Positions 11,137-23,289 of a DNA stretch of 64,000 bases are shown here, piece after piece. The notes beneath the pieces were generated by a model, which was not told where the DNA came from, made no database searches, and saw only the letters and a program-made list of their open reading frames with translations. The DNA is from Malania oleifera. Its lineage: Eukaryota; Streptophyta; Magnoliopsida; Santalales; Ximeniaceae. How positions within the stretch are numbered: position 1 is the stretch's first letter; each line of letters opens with the position of its first letter. The position numbers were made by a program, and so were the translations under genes. The stretch is taken from positions 62,119,040-62,183,039 of the forward strand of contig NC_080419.1 of NCBI RefSeq assembly GCF_029873635.1, given 5' to 3'.

Positions 11137-12267
11137 ATTGAAAACTAAGGTATAGCCCTAAGAGGGGGGGGTGAATTGGGTTATTTAAATTTCTTTTAAA
11201 TCCTTTTATGAATTCTTAACCTTTTATAATTCTTTCAAAGATATCTTGACTTCTTGTTGATTTAGCAATCACACAAAAGCTTAAGTATTTTATTCAATAC
11301 ACAACCACAACACAAATAAACAATCAATCAACTACTCAAACCAATCAGCTACAATACAAGTAACCAATCAATATATGCTTTGCAGTTCTTTTTGCAATAT
11401 TCAGCTTGATTGTTTGCAGCCCTATGTATATGAATTTGTAAGTCCTATAGAGAATGTAGTTGGTCTTTCAATTGATAATCAAAATAACATCCAATCACTC
11501 TTTCCAAAATCAGAATTCAAATAAACTTTCAGTTAATAGGTTTTGGGTTAACCAATCAACGTACTCCCTTATGGATTCCACAAAATATTGATTAACCAAC
11601 ATACTCCCTTTCGGTTTCTGCAAGCCCAAGAACAAATTAAACTTTGGTTTATTTAATTTCCAATACACGTTGTTTTTATGATTGAGAGAATTAAAACATC
11701 CACATAGTTTATATTTTTTCTGGAATTTAAAGAGAATAAGGGAAAGAGAGTGACACCGAAATTTTTACGAGGTTCGACTTATCCCCAGCCTACATTCTCA
11801 CCTTAGGCTAACCATCTAAGGATTCCACTATACCTGTTCCTTTTTGGGTGGAACAAAACAGTTACAAATGACCTCTTTTTTAGGAAGAGAAACCTCTCCA
11901 AGCGATAGCCCACGCTTGGTCCAACGATCCAAATCAATCTCGAATCGTCAAAGAACTACTAAATGGAAATAAGAATTTGCGTACAAGAACACTCTTAAAA
12001 TAGAGCAAGTTTGTACAAGTTAGATCACTTAATATACTTCAAAATAAATACTAAATATAAAATACGAAGCTCAAGATTTAGATATCACCAAAGGTTCTTT
12101 CTTATAGAGAGAGAAAAATTAATTGCAAATCAGAACCAAGGCTTTTGATTAATCAGCAATTTCGTAGAGTTCTCCCAGCAAGGACATGACCAAGTATGGA
12201 CTTTTGGAGAGTATGAACGTAGGATGCTTGTCTTGCTTAAGCGATTTAATTCATGAGTCTAAAGAGG

Positions 12268-12277
12268 TATTTATAGA
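12268..12277 (-). promoter_or_regulatory. TATA box of the SIRE 5' LTR
   Basis: TCTATAAATA on the minus strand is conserved in all three LTR copies (about 468, 4011 and here), just downstream of the palindrome cluster. That is the expected U3/R promoter position. Confidence 0.6.
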
Positions 12278-12409
12278 GTTTTTTGTGAAAGAGTTTCCTT
12301 ATTTACCAAGTTGACTTGTAGTGTTTGGTCAACTTTGCAAAAGATTTGAAATCCTAGAATTAATTTTGAAAATCTTCCCATTAAGTTTGAATTTCAAAAT
12401 CTCCAGACA

Positions 12410-12700
12410 GTTAGTGGACTGACTCACTCGACTGGGTCATTTTTGTGCAGGTCAGTTGTCTGGACAGGCAGCTGACAGTATTTTGTTTGTTTAAGAATTT
12501 ATCCCAATAAATAGTCAATCGGCTGACTGAACTTAGTTCAAAAATATTAGTCGGCTGGACAGATCAAGTTTCGGTCGCATGACTAATCACTAGTCAAAAT
12601 AGTTAGTCGGTTGGACAAATTTATTCAGTCTTTATCTTTGTCAGTCGAATGGCCAATCTTAGTGTGTTCTGGTCAGTCGACTGATTAGTCTATTCTTTTT
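12410..12700. promoter_or_regulatory. U3 cluster of CAGTCGGCTGACTG-like palindromes (5' LTR)
   Basis: This is the counterpart of the 4150-4440 array, with the same spacing but several diverged copies, for example near 12412, 12515, 12605 and 12672. A regulatory role is inferred from position. Confidence 0.5.
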
Positions 12701-13151
12701 CAAAATATTTCCATTTTTTTTTATTTAAACTCTATTTTATTTGAAAGACTCAATTATAACTTTTCAAAATCATTTTCAAGGATATTTTTTTTTAAGAACT
12801 GGTCTTTAAGTCTTTACATCCTAAAGAGCTTCATATTTCTAAATAGTATTGAATTAAAGTACTCACAAATGTCTTTCTAAACATGAACTCATTGAACACT
12901 AAGTCTTCAAGTCTCTTCAAATTCAGCTTGACTTCAGGTCCCACTTAACCTTTAAGCTTTTCATTTGTCTTTTATTGCTTCAATACTCTTAGTAGCTTTC
13001 ACTTGATTGGCTTTGATTTCCAGTTTGCTTCCATGACAAACATGAGTGTAGTTTTACTTAATCTTGAAATAAAGTCGCTCAACAACACATGTTAAAGTAT
13101 CCTTCAATTGTTATCATCAAAACAAGATTGAAAAGCCTAATTAGGCCAACA

Positions 13152-15022
13152 GTTACATCATGATGACGTATGGTGATCACATAGAAGAATGAAGAAAATT
13201 GTGTTGTATTTGCAATTATTTTTTTATTCTTCATTATGGGATGTAACTTAATTATGGACTATACCTCAACATGACTTGTAATAAGTTGCATCATGCATGA
13301 TAGGTAGGTATGCTCAAATGACCTTAGTTGGACTTTAGGTTCCTACATATAGTGCACTAAGTCCCCAATATCACATAATTTATCAGGGGAATTAACTAGA
13401 GTATAATTGGACTGAAACGGCCAAATTTTGTGAGTGGTGGGGCGACCGAACCTGGCAGTTCAAATTACCTTGATCGACCAAACTGTGGACGAATTAAAAT
13501 TTGACCTAAGTTCAGCAAACCAAACCAAACCAAAATGAATGTATCTTCCACGGGCGACCGAACCTATGTCAGGACCTTTCCCACCAACTTGGGCACCTGA
13601 ACATTATGTTCATTTTACCCCCGGGCAGCCGAACTTATGAGTTTGGCATACCGAACTTCAGACCAGGCACCCAAAATGCAGTCTTTTTGAGGAATCGCCT
13701 CATTCAGCAAATCGAACATTTTTTCAGGCACTCAAACCATGAAAATGCCTTTTATTGCTGTCTCTATTTGGTCTACTGAACTTAGGCTCGGACACCTGAA
13801 ACTCTCGGGTTGGTTTTATTTTTAACTAAGATAAAAGGGGTTAAACTAAGTTAAAATATTAAACATGTTTAAAATCTTTTTAATAATACCCATAGAGTCC
13901 CCAACGGTCATAATTTGCCCCTTGCTTATATATACAAGTTCATTTGCAAAAATTAGTTAGGATTAGCAAAATCATTAAGGCCAAATTCTCTCAAATTTCC
14001 AAAATCCTATTTTTGCCTATACCATACACTCCAAAGCTCCATTTTCTTTGATTATCCAAGTGTTATAAGCGTGCTTAAAGTGTTTGTGCTCCATTCCATT
14101 TGCTTAATACTCTCATTTGTCGTGCTTATTGATTGATTTTTTGAGAGTTAAGCTTAAGTTCTCCCACTAATTTTATCTAATAAATCTTGTGTGGGAAAAC
14201 TTAGAGGCTTGTAGGTACTTGCATTGATATTGCAAGATACCTTAGCCCTTATTTTTGCGTGGAAAATATTTTCTTAAGCTTGCATTCAAACATCTCTTGT
14301 GCTTAGTATATTGAGAACATATTGTTGAGGTTATTTGAATCATCTTGCTAGCATCATTTGAAACCCTAAATTGATATTGTGATATTCGATACTATGGTTC
14401 AAAGTTTGCTTAGAAATACACTCTAGATCTTGATTGCTTATCTATACTAGATTGAGTGTTTAGCACACATTATTAAGCACTGAGCATATTTACAATCATT
14501 CATGCTTGTGTTATTATTTGAGCTATACTATGGTACATATCTGCTCGTTTGAGAAGCATATTTCTATGTATGCAAATCTATATACATTTGTTATATTTTA
14601 GGCGTGGGCGTGAAGAGGGAGATTAGCCCTGTGGAATAGTCTTGGATTGATTTAGACCCGATTAGGAAAGCTAGGTACACCATCCTAGTAAGGTGTAAGT
14701 TGAGGCCAGCCCCGCTAATTAACCTAGTTGTAACCGGTGTCACTACACCCGTTAAGTGAGATGTAGTGGAATCCTTGTGCTGGTGAGCCAAAGCGAGGAT
14801 GTAGGCACTTAGGCCGAACCTCGATAACATATCTGGTGTCAGTTTATATTCCGCACTTTATTTTCTACACTTGTATGTTTATTGGTTAAATATCTGCTTA
14901 GGTTTAAAACTTCTTAGACTGCCCCTAGGTTGCGTAATACTAATTGTTGGATTAGATAAATCTAGACATAAATTTTAAATCTCCAATTCACCTCCCCCCT
15001 TGGGATTGCACCAAAGCTAACA
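13152..15022 (+). mobile_element. 3' LTR of + strand copia element, second part
   Basis: The LTR resumes after the gttac target duplication and ends with ccaattcacctccccccttggg then ctaaca. The same end phrase is seen in the SIRE LTR ends (caattcacccccc, read on the minus strand). Total LTR length with 2767-2883 is about 1.98 kb. A TATA box (ttatatata, 13927-13934) follows a cluster of GGCGACCGAACCT-type motifs. No reading frame in it is credible. Confidence 0.75.
13430..13800 (+). promoter_or_regulatory. U3 cluster of GCGACCGAACC-like motifs with TATA downstream
   Basis: Variants of the word GG(C/G)(A/G)NCCGAACCT recur at about 13440, 13550, 13625, 13650, 13667 and, in weaker form, up to 13795. 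TATA follows at 13927-13934. Position matches the clusters of the other LTR families in the window, but this motif is a direct repeat rather than a palindrome. Confidence 0.45.
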
Positions 15023-15227
15023 AAAGTATTAAATGTATTAAATATAGTAGTATTATATGTATTTGGGGTGAAGTAAACTCTTCGCCCAAGGGCTTGTTGA
15101 GAAAGGCGAGTGCCCTGATAGGTATTAGTTGTAGCCATATCAGGTTACATAATGTATTAGAGCAGAGGGGAGCTACATGTATGGGCGTGTAATCTCCGCT
15201 ATCCTTAGAAACATTCACTTATAAATA

Positions 15228-15272
<45 letters not shown>

Positions 15273-15916
15273 TAATATTATATGTATTTGGGGCAAAATA
15301 AACTCTCCACCTGAGGGCTTGCTGAGAAAGGCGAGTTCCCTGATAGGTATCAGTTGTAACCATACCAAGTTGCATAACGTATTATAGCAGAAGGGAGCTA
15401 CATGTATGGCCGTGTAATCTTCCCTATCCTCAGGAACTTTTGCTTATAAATAATTGTGTGTGTGAGCGAGTACAGTCTGAGAATGGTTTTATAATAGTAG
15501 TTAATTAACAACTGATGATATTTTGTATACGCTAAACTCATGATAGCCACACACTGGCATTAATATATTCCATCTTACTGAGATGTGTCTCACTTGTTAT
15601 ATAATTCTTTTTTTTTTTCGGACCTCCGCGTGATCAAGCTTAGCAAGCTCAGGACTGAGTTTGTTGGCATAGCATTTTTGTAAGAGGGTACAGATCTAGA
15701 TGTATTTTTAGGTTTATGTTTTTAGTTTTCTGAGATGAATATATATATATGGATACTAGATGTTGGGAAATTTTTGGGATAATTATATAAAACTCTGGTA
15801 TATTATTAAGGATGTTTATTTATTTTTCCGTTGCGTGATTAAGGTTATGGTATCAGACACAGGTGATTGGATCACATCACACTATGGGTCCCACTTGGAG
15901 GGTTCGAGGCGTGACA
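15023..15916 (+). mobile_element. 3' part of an older LTR, related to the solo LTR at 26866-29623
   Basis: Blocks such as actcttcgcccaagggcttg, gagaaaggcgagtgccctg, gctacatgtatgggcgtg and tactgagatgtgtctcac, then a pyrimidine run and ggacctccgcgtgatc, recur in the same order at 28712-29280. The segment ends gtgaca at 15916, where an LTR end is expected. Its left part is replaced by the + strand copia LTR, so that copia probably inserted into this LTR (predicted target site aaagt at 15023). Confidence 0.65.
15048..15465 (+). repeat. Two tandem copies of a ~225-bp unit, with a (GT)n tract between them
   Basis: Unit one starts near 15048 (tagtattatatgtatttgggg) and unit two near 15271. Both run through the ggcttg..gagaaaggcgag and gggagctacatgtatgg blocks to ttataaataatt and gtgtgtg. 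A perfect GT microsatellite lies at about 15231-15270. The solo LTR at 28712-29040 shows the same duplication in decayed form, so it is an old property of this LTR family. Confidence 0.8.
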
Positions 15917-17580
15917 CAAAGCCTTGCCCAACACCATCCAAAAAAACCCCTAAACAAAGAGGAGATTTTAGTCCACTATCCTTACTTTTAATAGTCCTAT
16001 ATTGCTAGTTGACCTCCCAAGGGATGATTGCTCCAATTCCTTTTGACTATATAACCATCTTCAAAGTGACACAATCTTAGAGTGTGCTTTGAATTTCATA
16101 TGAATGCTTCGAGCCACTCCACAAAAAAGTGCAAAGCACAAAGGCACTAGATATAGAATTTGATAGGTGTTAAAGTCTTTCAGTTCCAAATGTCCCATGA
16201 ATAAGGCATAAGTATGATGATTAACCTATCGTTGGACCTTGGGAGACCCTTTAGTGAATAAGATTGAGCGCATCGTTGAAGAACCCCAAGGAGTGGGATT
16301 AGGCAATCACATGACAGAGGCAAGTAACTAGGAGAAAAAGATGGAGATCACTAAAAAGACACTTACAAAAATTTTGATTGCAGTCAGCAAGAAGAACTTT
16401 AGTAATGCTAGTGACAATACTCTTATAAGGCCATTATAGCAAGCTAGCACTATAGATCTAATGAAAAGGGTCGACATTATTAAGAAGACTTTAGTGGAAC
16501 ATGTGATGGCTATTAAAGGGAAGAATCTTATTCCTAATAATGAATACCCCTCGACTATTCACTCCTCCCTTCTCCACCCACCCTTACCAGACCATGCCCT
16601 CACAAGTACACTAATCCAATCTCCCTTGTTCCCGAGCTATTATGGGTCAAACATGCCAAGTTCCCTAATCCTTCTCTATGAATACATCAATGCTTAAAGG
16701 AAAGGATTGCAAGAAAGCTCATGTTATTCCTATAGAACCAACTAGCATTACAAATGTTCAGAAATCTCATTGAGAACTCACATCATTGCCCATCTCTCTA
16801 ACATAGCTCTTTAGAAAATTGGTTACTCAAGGAAAAATGGTACTAGTCCAATTGAAGCCTCAAGCCATAGTGTGATGTTTCAACCCAAAAGCCTTCTACA
16901 AATACCATATGGGAGCTTAAGGTCATGGTACAGAAAATTGCATCCAATTGAAGCATCAGGTTCAGGACCTAACCAATACTGGTCTACTTATTTTTAAAGT
17001 TAAACATCTGCGTAAGATCAAACGCTAGTGCATATCCCTATATGACCCTGAGGAGCCAAGCATTCATCGATTGGACTAAGTAGCATTTTGATCTTCTTTT
17101 GCTTGTAGTCAAATTGTTATATGATTTGTGTTAAGACATTCTACCTTTTTTGAATCATGACTTTTCTTTTGCCGTAAACTTTGGTTAGCATTAACCCCAT
17201 GCAAGCTCTACTTGCAGTTGCAAGAGAACTACTTTTGTCAAGTATCATTTCTTGAATAATAACATAGGCTCATTTTTTATATAAATTCCTTCATCTCATC
17301 ATGTCGACACCTTACCCTAACCTATTCAATTTTAATTCCATATAAAATAAAGAAAAACAACCACAAAAGAATCCTTGTTTCACAAACTATGTAATAAAGG
17401 TTTTAGTTGCAAGTTTAAGTCCTAATTAGGGGTTTTTGGAGAGGAAAAGTGGATCAATCAAGATAAAAGAAGAAGATCCCAAGAGGAACATTAGCTATAC
17501 AAATATGACATTTTTCAAGATGAATATATGTTACACAAGACAGCTAGATTGCAAATCAACATTTCTTCAAGAACCCTAAG
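15917..17580 (+). mobile_element. Remnant of a Tat/Ogre-like gypsy element (gag region)
   Basis: At 16894-17001 the + strand reads FYKYHMGA, a stop, then GHGTENCIQLKHQVQDL and LLIF. This is the pattern C/F-x-YH-x-GA-x-GH-x-TE-x-C-x-x-LK around the gag end of Tat/Ogre elements. Other open pieces, such as 16461-16697, are short and not recognisable. The segment is the outer host of the chromovirus inserted at 17581, with target duplication ctaag at 17576-17580. It is heavily decayed. Confidence 0.5.
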
Positions 17581-19591
17581 TGCAACATCCTCAAAATTTC
17601 TCCATTTTTTTTTTTTTGAAATATCTATATAACCATACCTAAGCAACGGAGACATAAGTCATACAACCACATATATTATACAATACCAGAATTATGAACA
17701 TATAGACTATAGCCATAAAACATTTTTCTCCCATATCATCTACCTCAAAAATATATCTTTGTGTAAAACTTACCCTACAACTAGGGCAACAAAGTAGTCA
17801 CTCTATCTACAAGCCTACTCTGCTCGCCTAACTAGCTCACCTGAAAAATGGTAAAGTAATGGGGTGAGATGATGCTCAATAAGTGAAAATATGCTATTAC
17901 TAGTGTGTGGCGTCCGAGTCGTAAAACTATAACACTAATATATAAAACTGCATAATCTGGCAAATCTGTAAAACATATGAATAGTAGCTTAAAACATTTG
18001 TATCATCTGCACTTTCTATCATTCATACTGCTATAACATACTATATACGATAAAAACTATAAAATTGTATACATATACATATAAATAACTGTGCTCTTGC
18101 CTTGGGACTCTGTATGTCATGATTTGACCACTCATGACAGGGTTGTGCAGCCCATAGGCGAGATTAACCTGGTCGGCCCTCTAGGAAAGTCACTATACTC
18201 TACACTACCTCAACCCAACCAAACTGCATACTCTCTTCGGTGCGGGACTAGCTGCTACCTCATCAAACTGGCCCCCTCAACCCAGCGAACTGGGGAGCTG
18301 TATACTCTCTGAGCACAATTGACGGTACCCACACACTATCTGAGATATGTGGTTGCACTCTATCTATATTAGCATCGATACCGTGCTCTGTATTCTGTAT
18401 CTATACTGTATCTATCTGTAACCTTTCCACAAGGATCTGATACTATATGTATACCTACTATACTCTTTATACTGTTTTCATTATGTTTCCAAAATAACCA
18501 TAACACTATATTTATGTACTGTAAATACTGTAATATATGTAGCATCATGATGCTATAACTGTATAATCTGTCTGTATCTTCTATCTATATAATCTATCTG
18601 TATACTCTAAGTGTTATGGAAATTAGGAAAACATAACTTTCTATATACACTCTATATACTGTTCTGAATAAATATCTATATATTGTTATATACATCTATC
18701 TGTGTAATCATTTGAATAAAACTGTATATGTACACATATTCTATCTATATAAAATCTGCAAATATCTAACTATATCTATATAACTTGAAATACTGAAAAA
18801 CTGCATAAAATTCCATATCAATATCATGTACTTAGGCCACACATACTTTAAAAATTCATATTCTATATAACATCAGGCAGATATATATAAAATCTCTGAT
18901 AACATAAGTAAATCTCCTAGCATAGCATATTTCCCTTACCTTAAATCTGAAAAGCGTCTCATTGAACTCTAGCCCTACACTCGCAGGTTTCTCCACTTAA
19001 CACCCTAAAAACAACATCCCCCAGAACAAAACATCAGTATTTTCTTATCTACAACATTTCTTATAACTATAAGGAAGGCATATTCTGAATAAAATACCTT
19101 ACCCTGGATTTGGGATGAATTCCCACTTCCACCAACGATCAACTCCAGCAGTTTGGCAAAGAACTTCGTTAGGAGCATCGTGGTAGCCTCAGATCTTCAA
19201 TCTGGCGAGAAATGGGGCCATAATCGAAGAGAAAGGGAGGGAGAGGCGTTTGAGAGAGAGAGAGAGTTTGCGCTGAATTTTCATCAAAAAATCCGAGTTT
19301 CAACTATTTATATGGCCGGATTCGTAGACAAGTCCTTAAGTAATTTCGTCGACGAACCCTACCTCCTCATCGATGAAATTCAGACAGTCCAAAAACCCCT
19401 CTCAATATCTTCTCGTCGACGATACCTACTTATGTGCTCATTGACGAACTCCCTCTGTTAGTCGACAAGACGCTGTGTAAAAATTTTCCGAGTTATTACA
19501 TTCAAAGTGCAACGTGCTACCTCCTTCTGTTTCTATTTCCATTTCCCTCCCTGTTTATTATTTAAATACCATTATTCTTCGGGTCGTTACA
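17581..19591 (-). repeat. 3' LTR of the chromovirus
   Basis: On the minus strand it begins TGTAACGACCCGAAG and ends at tgcaacatcc (plus sense, 17581). It aligns throughout with 24631-26724. U3 holds a TCGTCGACGA cluster at 19320-19470, and a TATA-like TATAAATAG follows (about 19303-19312). Confidence 0.93.
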
Positions 19592-19606
19592 TTCTCCCCT
19601 CCTTAT
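19592..19606 (-). other. Polypurine tract of the chromovirus
   Basis: Minus strand ataaggaggggagaa lies directly before TGTAACGACCCG, the 3' LTR start. This is the usual gypsy plus-strand primer. Confidence 0.9.
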
Positions 19607-19837
19607 AAAATTTCATCCTCGAAATTTACTATCTCGATTGAACACCATTATACACTCTATCATCCCATAAAGGTAAAGGGTCTACTTATTTATTACTTAC
19701 CCTCACTTATGGCGGAGAAATACCGTGGTTACATTCTATGTTCAGGGAGATTACACAAATTAAATTAAGACTACTTACTATATAAATAGTACATGTACCT
19801 ACAAAAGAAACATTACCTAACTATTTACATTATTTGA

Positions 19838-21504
19838 TTACTCTTGGAACAAATGTGGGTAGTTCCTTTTAATTTCATCCTCGAGTTCCCATGAGGCTTC
19901 TTCCATAGCATGGTTCCTCCATAAAATCTTCACTAGCTGAATATCTTTAGTACACAGTTCTTGTGTCTTTCTGTCTAAAATTTGTACTGGCGTCTCTTCA
20001 TAAGTTAGTGAATCCTTGAGTTCTATCTCTGCATAGCTGATTATGTGAGACGAGTCTGGGATGTATTTCCTTAACATAACAACATGAAACACGTCATGAA
20101 TTTGAGCCAAAGCTGGCGGCAAAACTAGCCTATAGGCAACTGACCCTATTCTCTCTAGTATCTCAAAAAGGTTAATATACCTAGGACTTAACTTGCCCTT
20201 CTTTCCAAACCTCATAACTCTTTTCAGATGAGCTATCTTCAAAAATACTCGATCTTCCACATCAAACTCTAACTCTTGAAGGCAAGTGTCTGCGTAGCTT
20301 TTCTGCTGACTCTGTGTTGTACTAATTCTTTCTTTAATTAATCGGACCTTGTCACAAATCTGTTGTACTATCTCTGGACCCAAAACTCGCCTTTCGCCTA
20401 CCTCGTCCCAGAAGAGAGGAGAAATACATCTCCTACCATACATTGCCTCGTATGGAGCCATGCAGATACTAGCCTGGTAGCTGTTATTATAGGCAAATTA
20501 AACTAAGGGTAAAAACTAGGTCCAGCTACCCCTAAAATCCAGCACACAAGCACGAAGCATATCCTCCAATTTCTGGATCATCCTCTCAGTCTGACCATCT
20601 ATCTAGGGGTGGAACACAGTGCTAAATGCTAGCTGTGTACCCATAGCCTCCTAAAAACTTTTCCAAAATCATGAAGTGAACCGAGGATCTCAGTCTGAAA
20701 CTATGGATACCGGTACACCATGGACACGAACTATCTCTCAAACATATATCTCTGCCAATCTCTCCATGGAGTAACTAACTTTAATCGGAATGAAATGAGC
20801 AGTCTTCGTCAGACGATCAACAACCACCCAAATTGCATTCAACCCTGTCACGTTGGGGGTAATCCCGTAACGAAATCCATCAAAATGTGATCCCATTTCC
20901 ATTCTGGAATAAACAATGGTTGCAACTGCCCTGATGGTCTCTAATGCTCAACTTTAACCTACTGACACGTCAAGCATTGCTGAACAAACACGGCTATCTC
21001 CCTCTTCATTCCACTCCACCAGAAATACTCTCGCAGATCCCTATACATTTTAGTACTGTAGGGATGAACCGTGTATAGGGATCTGTGAGCATCCTCCAAT
21101 ATAGTTCTTCTGATCTCAGTATCTGTAGGAACACATAGCCTAGTACGGAAACGCAGGGCTCCATCATTTGATATGTTGAATTCTTCTCCCTGACTATCCC
21201 GCACTCTAGCTATCACCTCTGCCAACTCTGCATCATCACTTTGGGCTGCTTTAATCCTCTCATATAGCGTAGGCTGAACCACTAGACTGGCAATGACTGT
21301 CTGAGGACTTTCCTTTATCAATTCTATGTCGAGCCTTTCCAAATCCATCAAAATTGAGTGCTGAATCTCCATAGCTGCCTGTACGGATCCCCTGGATTTC
21401 CTACTCAGAGCATCCGCCACCACATTCGCTTTTCCTGAATGATAACTAATCGTGCAATTATAATCTTTAATAAGCTCTAGCCACCTTCTTTGCCTCATAT
21501 TCAA
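19838..21504 (-). pseudogene. gypsy integrase with chromodomain-like C-terminus, broken
   Basis: The N-terminal part (21504-20959) includes the RNase H to integrase linker (DYNCTISYHSGKANVVADAL) and the HHCC zinc site (HPYSTKMYRDLR, then CLTCQ). The core between 20959 and 20461 keeps recognisable words such as the VVDRLTKTAHF region but has several stops. The open C-terminal part (20461-19838) starts MAPYEAMYGR and includes HDVFHVVMLRKY. It ends with PVQILDRKTQEL and VKILWRNHAMEEASWELE, the chromodomain-like module that guides chromovirus integration to chromatin. The natural stop (TAA, 19838) is present. Confidence 0.9.
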
Positions 21505-21510
21505 CTCTTT

Positions 21511-22869
21511 CTACGTGAAGAAATATTTCAAGCTCTTGTAATCTGTGAAAATATCACACTTCCCACCATATAGGTAATGCCTCCAGATCTTGAGAGCATA
21601 CACCACCGCAGTAAGTTCTAAATCATGGATAGGACAATTCCTCTCATACTCTTTAAGTTGTCTAGATGCATAGGCAATAACCCTACCGTGTTGCATCAAC
21701 TCGCATCCAATACCCTTTAAAGAGGCATCACTGTATATTACAAACCTGTCTTCCCTTTATGGAATAGCTAATACTGGAGCTGAAACTAACCACCGCTTTA
21801 ACTCCTGAAAACTCTGCTCACAACCGTCGGTCCAATCAAACTTTACATTTTTCCTCGTAAGTAGTGTTAACAAACCAGACAACCTGGAGAAGCCATCCAC
21901 GAAGCATCAGTAATAGCCTACCAATCCCAGAAAACTCCTGACTTCTTGAACATTTCCCGACTTTTCCAAATTTAGTACTGCTTCTATTTTACTCAGATCA
22001 ACTGATACTCCCACTTCAAAGATCACATGGCCGAGAAAACTAACCTACCTTAACCAGAACTCACATTTCTTGAATTTTGCATACAATTTTCTTTCTCTTA
22101 ATACTTGCAACACCAATCTCAAATGATGCTCGTGCTCCTCAAAACTTCTCGAATAGACCAGTATATCATCGATGAACACAACCACAAACTGATCTAAGTA
22201 TTAATGGAACACCTAATTCATCAAATCCATGAATACTGCTGGTGCGTTCGTCAACCCAAATGGCATCACCAAGAACTCGTAATGCCCATATCGGGTTCGA
22301 AATGTGGTCTTCGAAATATCCTTTGCTCTAACCTTCACCTGATGGTAACCCAACCGTAAGTCAATTTTAGAGTAAACCAGCGTCCCCTACAATTGATCAA
22401 ATAAATCATCGATCCTAGGGAGAGGATATTTATTCTTGACTATCAGTTTGTTTATCTCCCTATAATCGATGCATAATCTCATGATTCCATCTTTCTTTTT
22501 CACAAACAAAATCGGCGCACCCCAAGGCAAAACACTAGGTCTGATAAAACCCTTGTCCAACAATTCCTATAGCTGATCTTTCAATTCTTTCAACTCAACT
22601 AGAACCATACGGTGCGGTGCTTTAGATACTGGTGTAGATCCTAGCAACAAATCTATAGTAAACTCAATCTCACGATTAGGCGGCAAACCAGGCAATTCTT
22701 CTGGAAAGACATCTGGAAACTCCCTCACTATTGGTATGTCAGCTTGTTTCAATTCTTCTTTTAGAAATTCTTTTTTGTATACGACATACCCCTGACAACC
22801 ACCCTGTAGCAACCTCCTCACCTGAATCACCAACACCAGCCGTGGCGTGGCATGTACACGTGAACCCAC
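21511..22869 (-). pseudogene. gypsy reverse transcriptase and RNase H, broken
   Basis: The segment at 22869-22567 gives the RT leader with FPDVFPEELPGLPP. Past a stop, the RT core shows [26 protein letters not shown] and the catalytic FIDDI at 22162-22176, with further in-frame stops. RNase H (21699-21511) keeps [12 protein letters not shown] and [21 protein letters not shown]. It would make cDNA from element RNA, but several stops (for example near 22560 and 22408) exclude an active product. Confidence 0.9.
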
Positions 22870-23022
22870 GAATCTGTATTACTACTCACCCAAGGGTCTA
22901 AAAATCACTTCTTTCTGATGGCACTCTATGCTAACATAATGAGTATCTAGCCAGTCCATGCCCAATATCACATCAAACCCCTGCATATCAACGATCACAA
23001 GATTGACTAGCAGCACCCTCCC

Positions 23023-23262
23023 CTAAATACCTACTGGAAAATTTCGCAGCATCTTCCTGTACTTTACCACTGATCCCATCGGCACACCCACAAATAATTC
23101 TACATCTAGTAGCTGAGTCTCTACCCCAGTTATTCTGACATACCCCGCCGATATGAAAGAGTGGGTGGAACCTGTATCAAACAAAACAACAATTTTATAT
23201 GGTAAAGCAGTAAGGGTACCTGTGACCACGTCTCCAGCCGTCTTAGTGTCTCCCGGCGTCAA
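23023..23262 (-). pseudogene. gypsy aspartic protease
   Basis: The open piece contains VLFDTGSTHSFIS, the catalytic DTG of retroviral-type proteases, followed by a plausible flap region. It lies between the zinc knuckle and the RT leader as expected. It ends at a stop shortly after FPVGI. Confidence 0.88.
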
Positions 23263-23289
23263 CGCATAGACTCTCGCCGGTGCAGTATT

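Larger units (their letters stand above)
2884..13151 (-). mobile_element. SIRE-type Ty1/copia retrotransposon, complete but degenerate
   Basis: The element runs from TG at 2884 to CA at 13151. It has two LTRs of about 2.01 kb, an initiator-Met-tRNA primer site, a polypurine tract, and on the minus strand gag, zinc knuckle, protease, integrase, reverse transcriptase and RNase H in copia order. An extra ORF follows pol, as in the SIRE/Maximus lineage. Target duplication is gctac / gttac (one mismatch). The coding region is broken by several stops and at least three frame changes, so it cannot encode its own proteins. The LTRs differ by very roughly 8 percent by eye, so the insertion is not recent. 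It sits in the 3' LTR of the + strand copia element. Confidence 0.93.
11139..13151 (-). repeat. 5' LTR of the SIRE element
   Basis: On the minus strand this 2013-bp LTR begins TGTTGGCCTAATTAGG at 13151 and ends TTTTCA at 11139, next to the primer site. It would hold the working promoter. The motif cluster lies at about 12410-12700 and the TATA box at 12268-12277. Confidence 0.93.
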
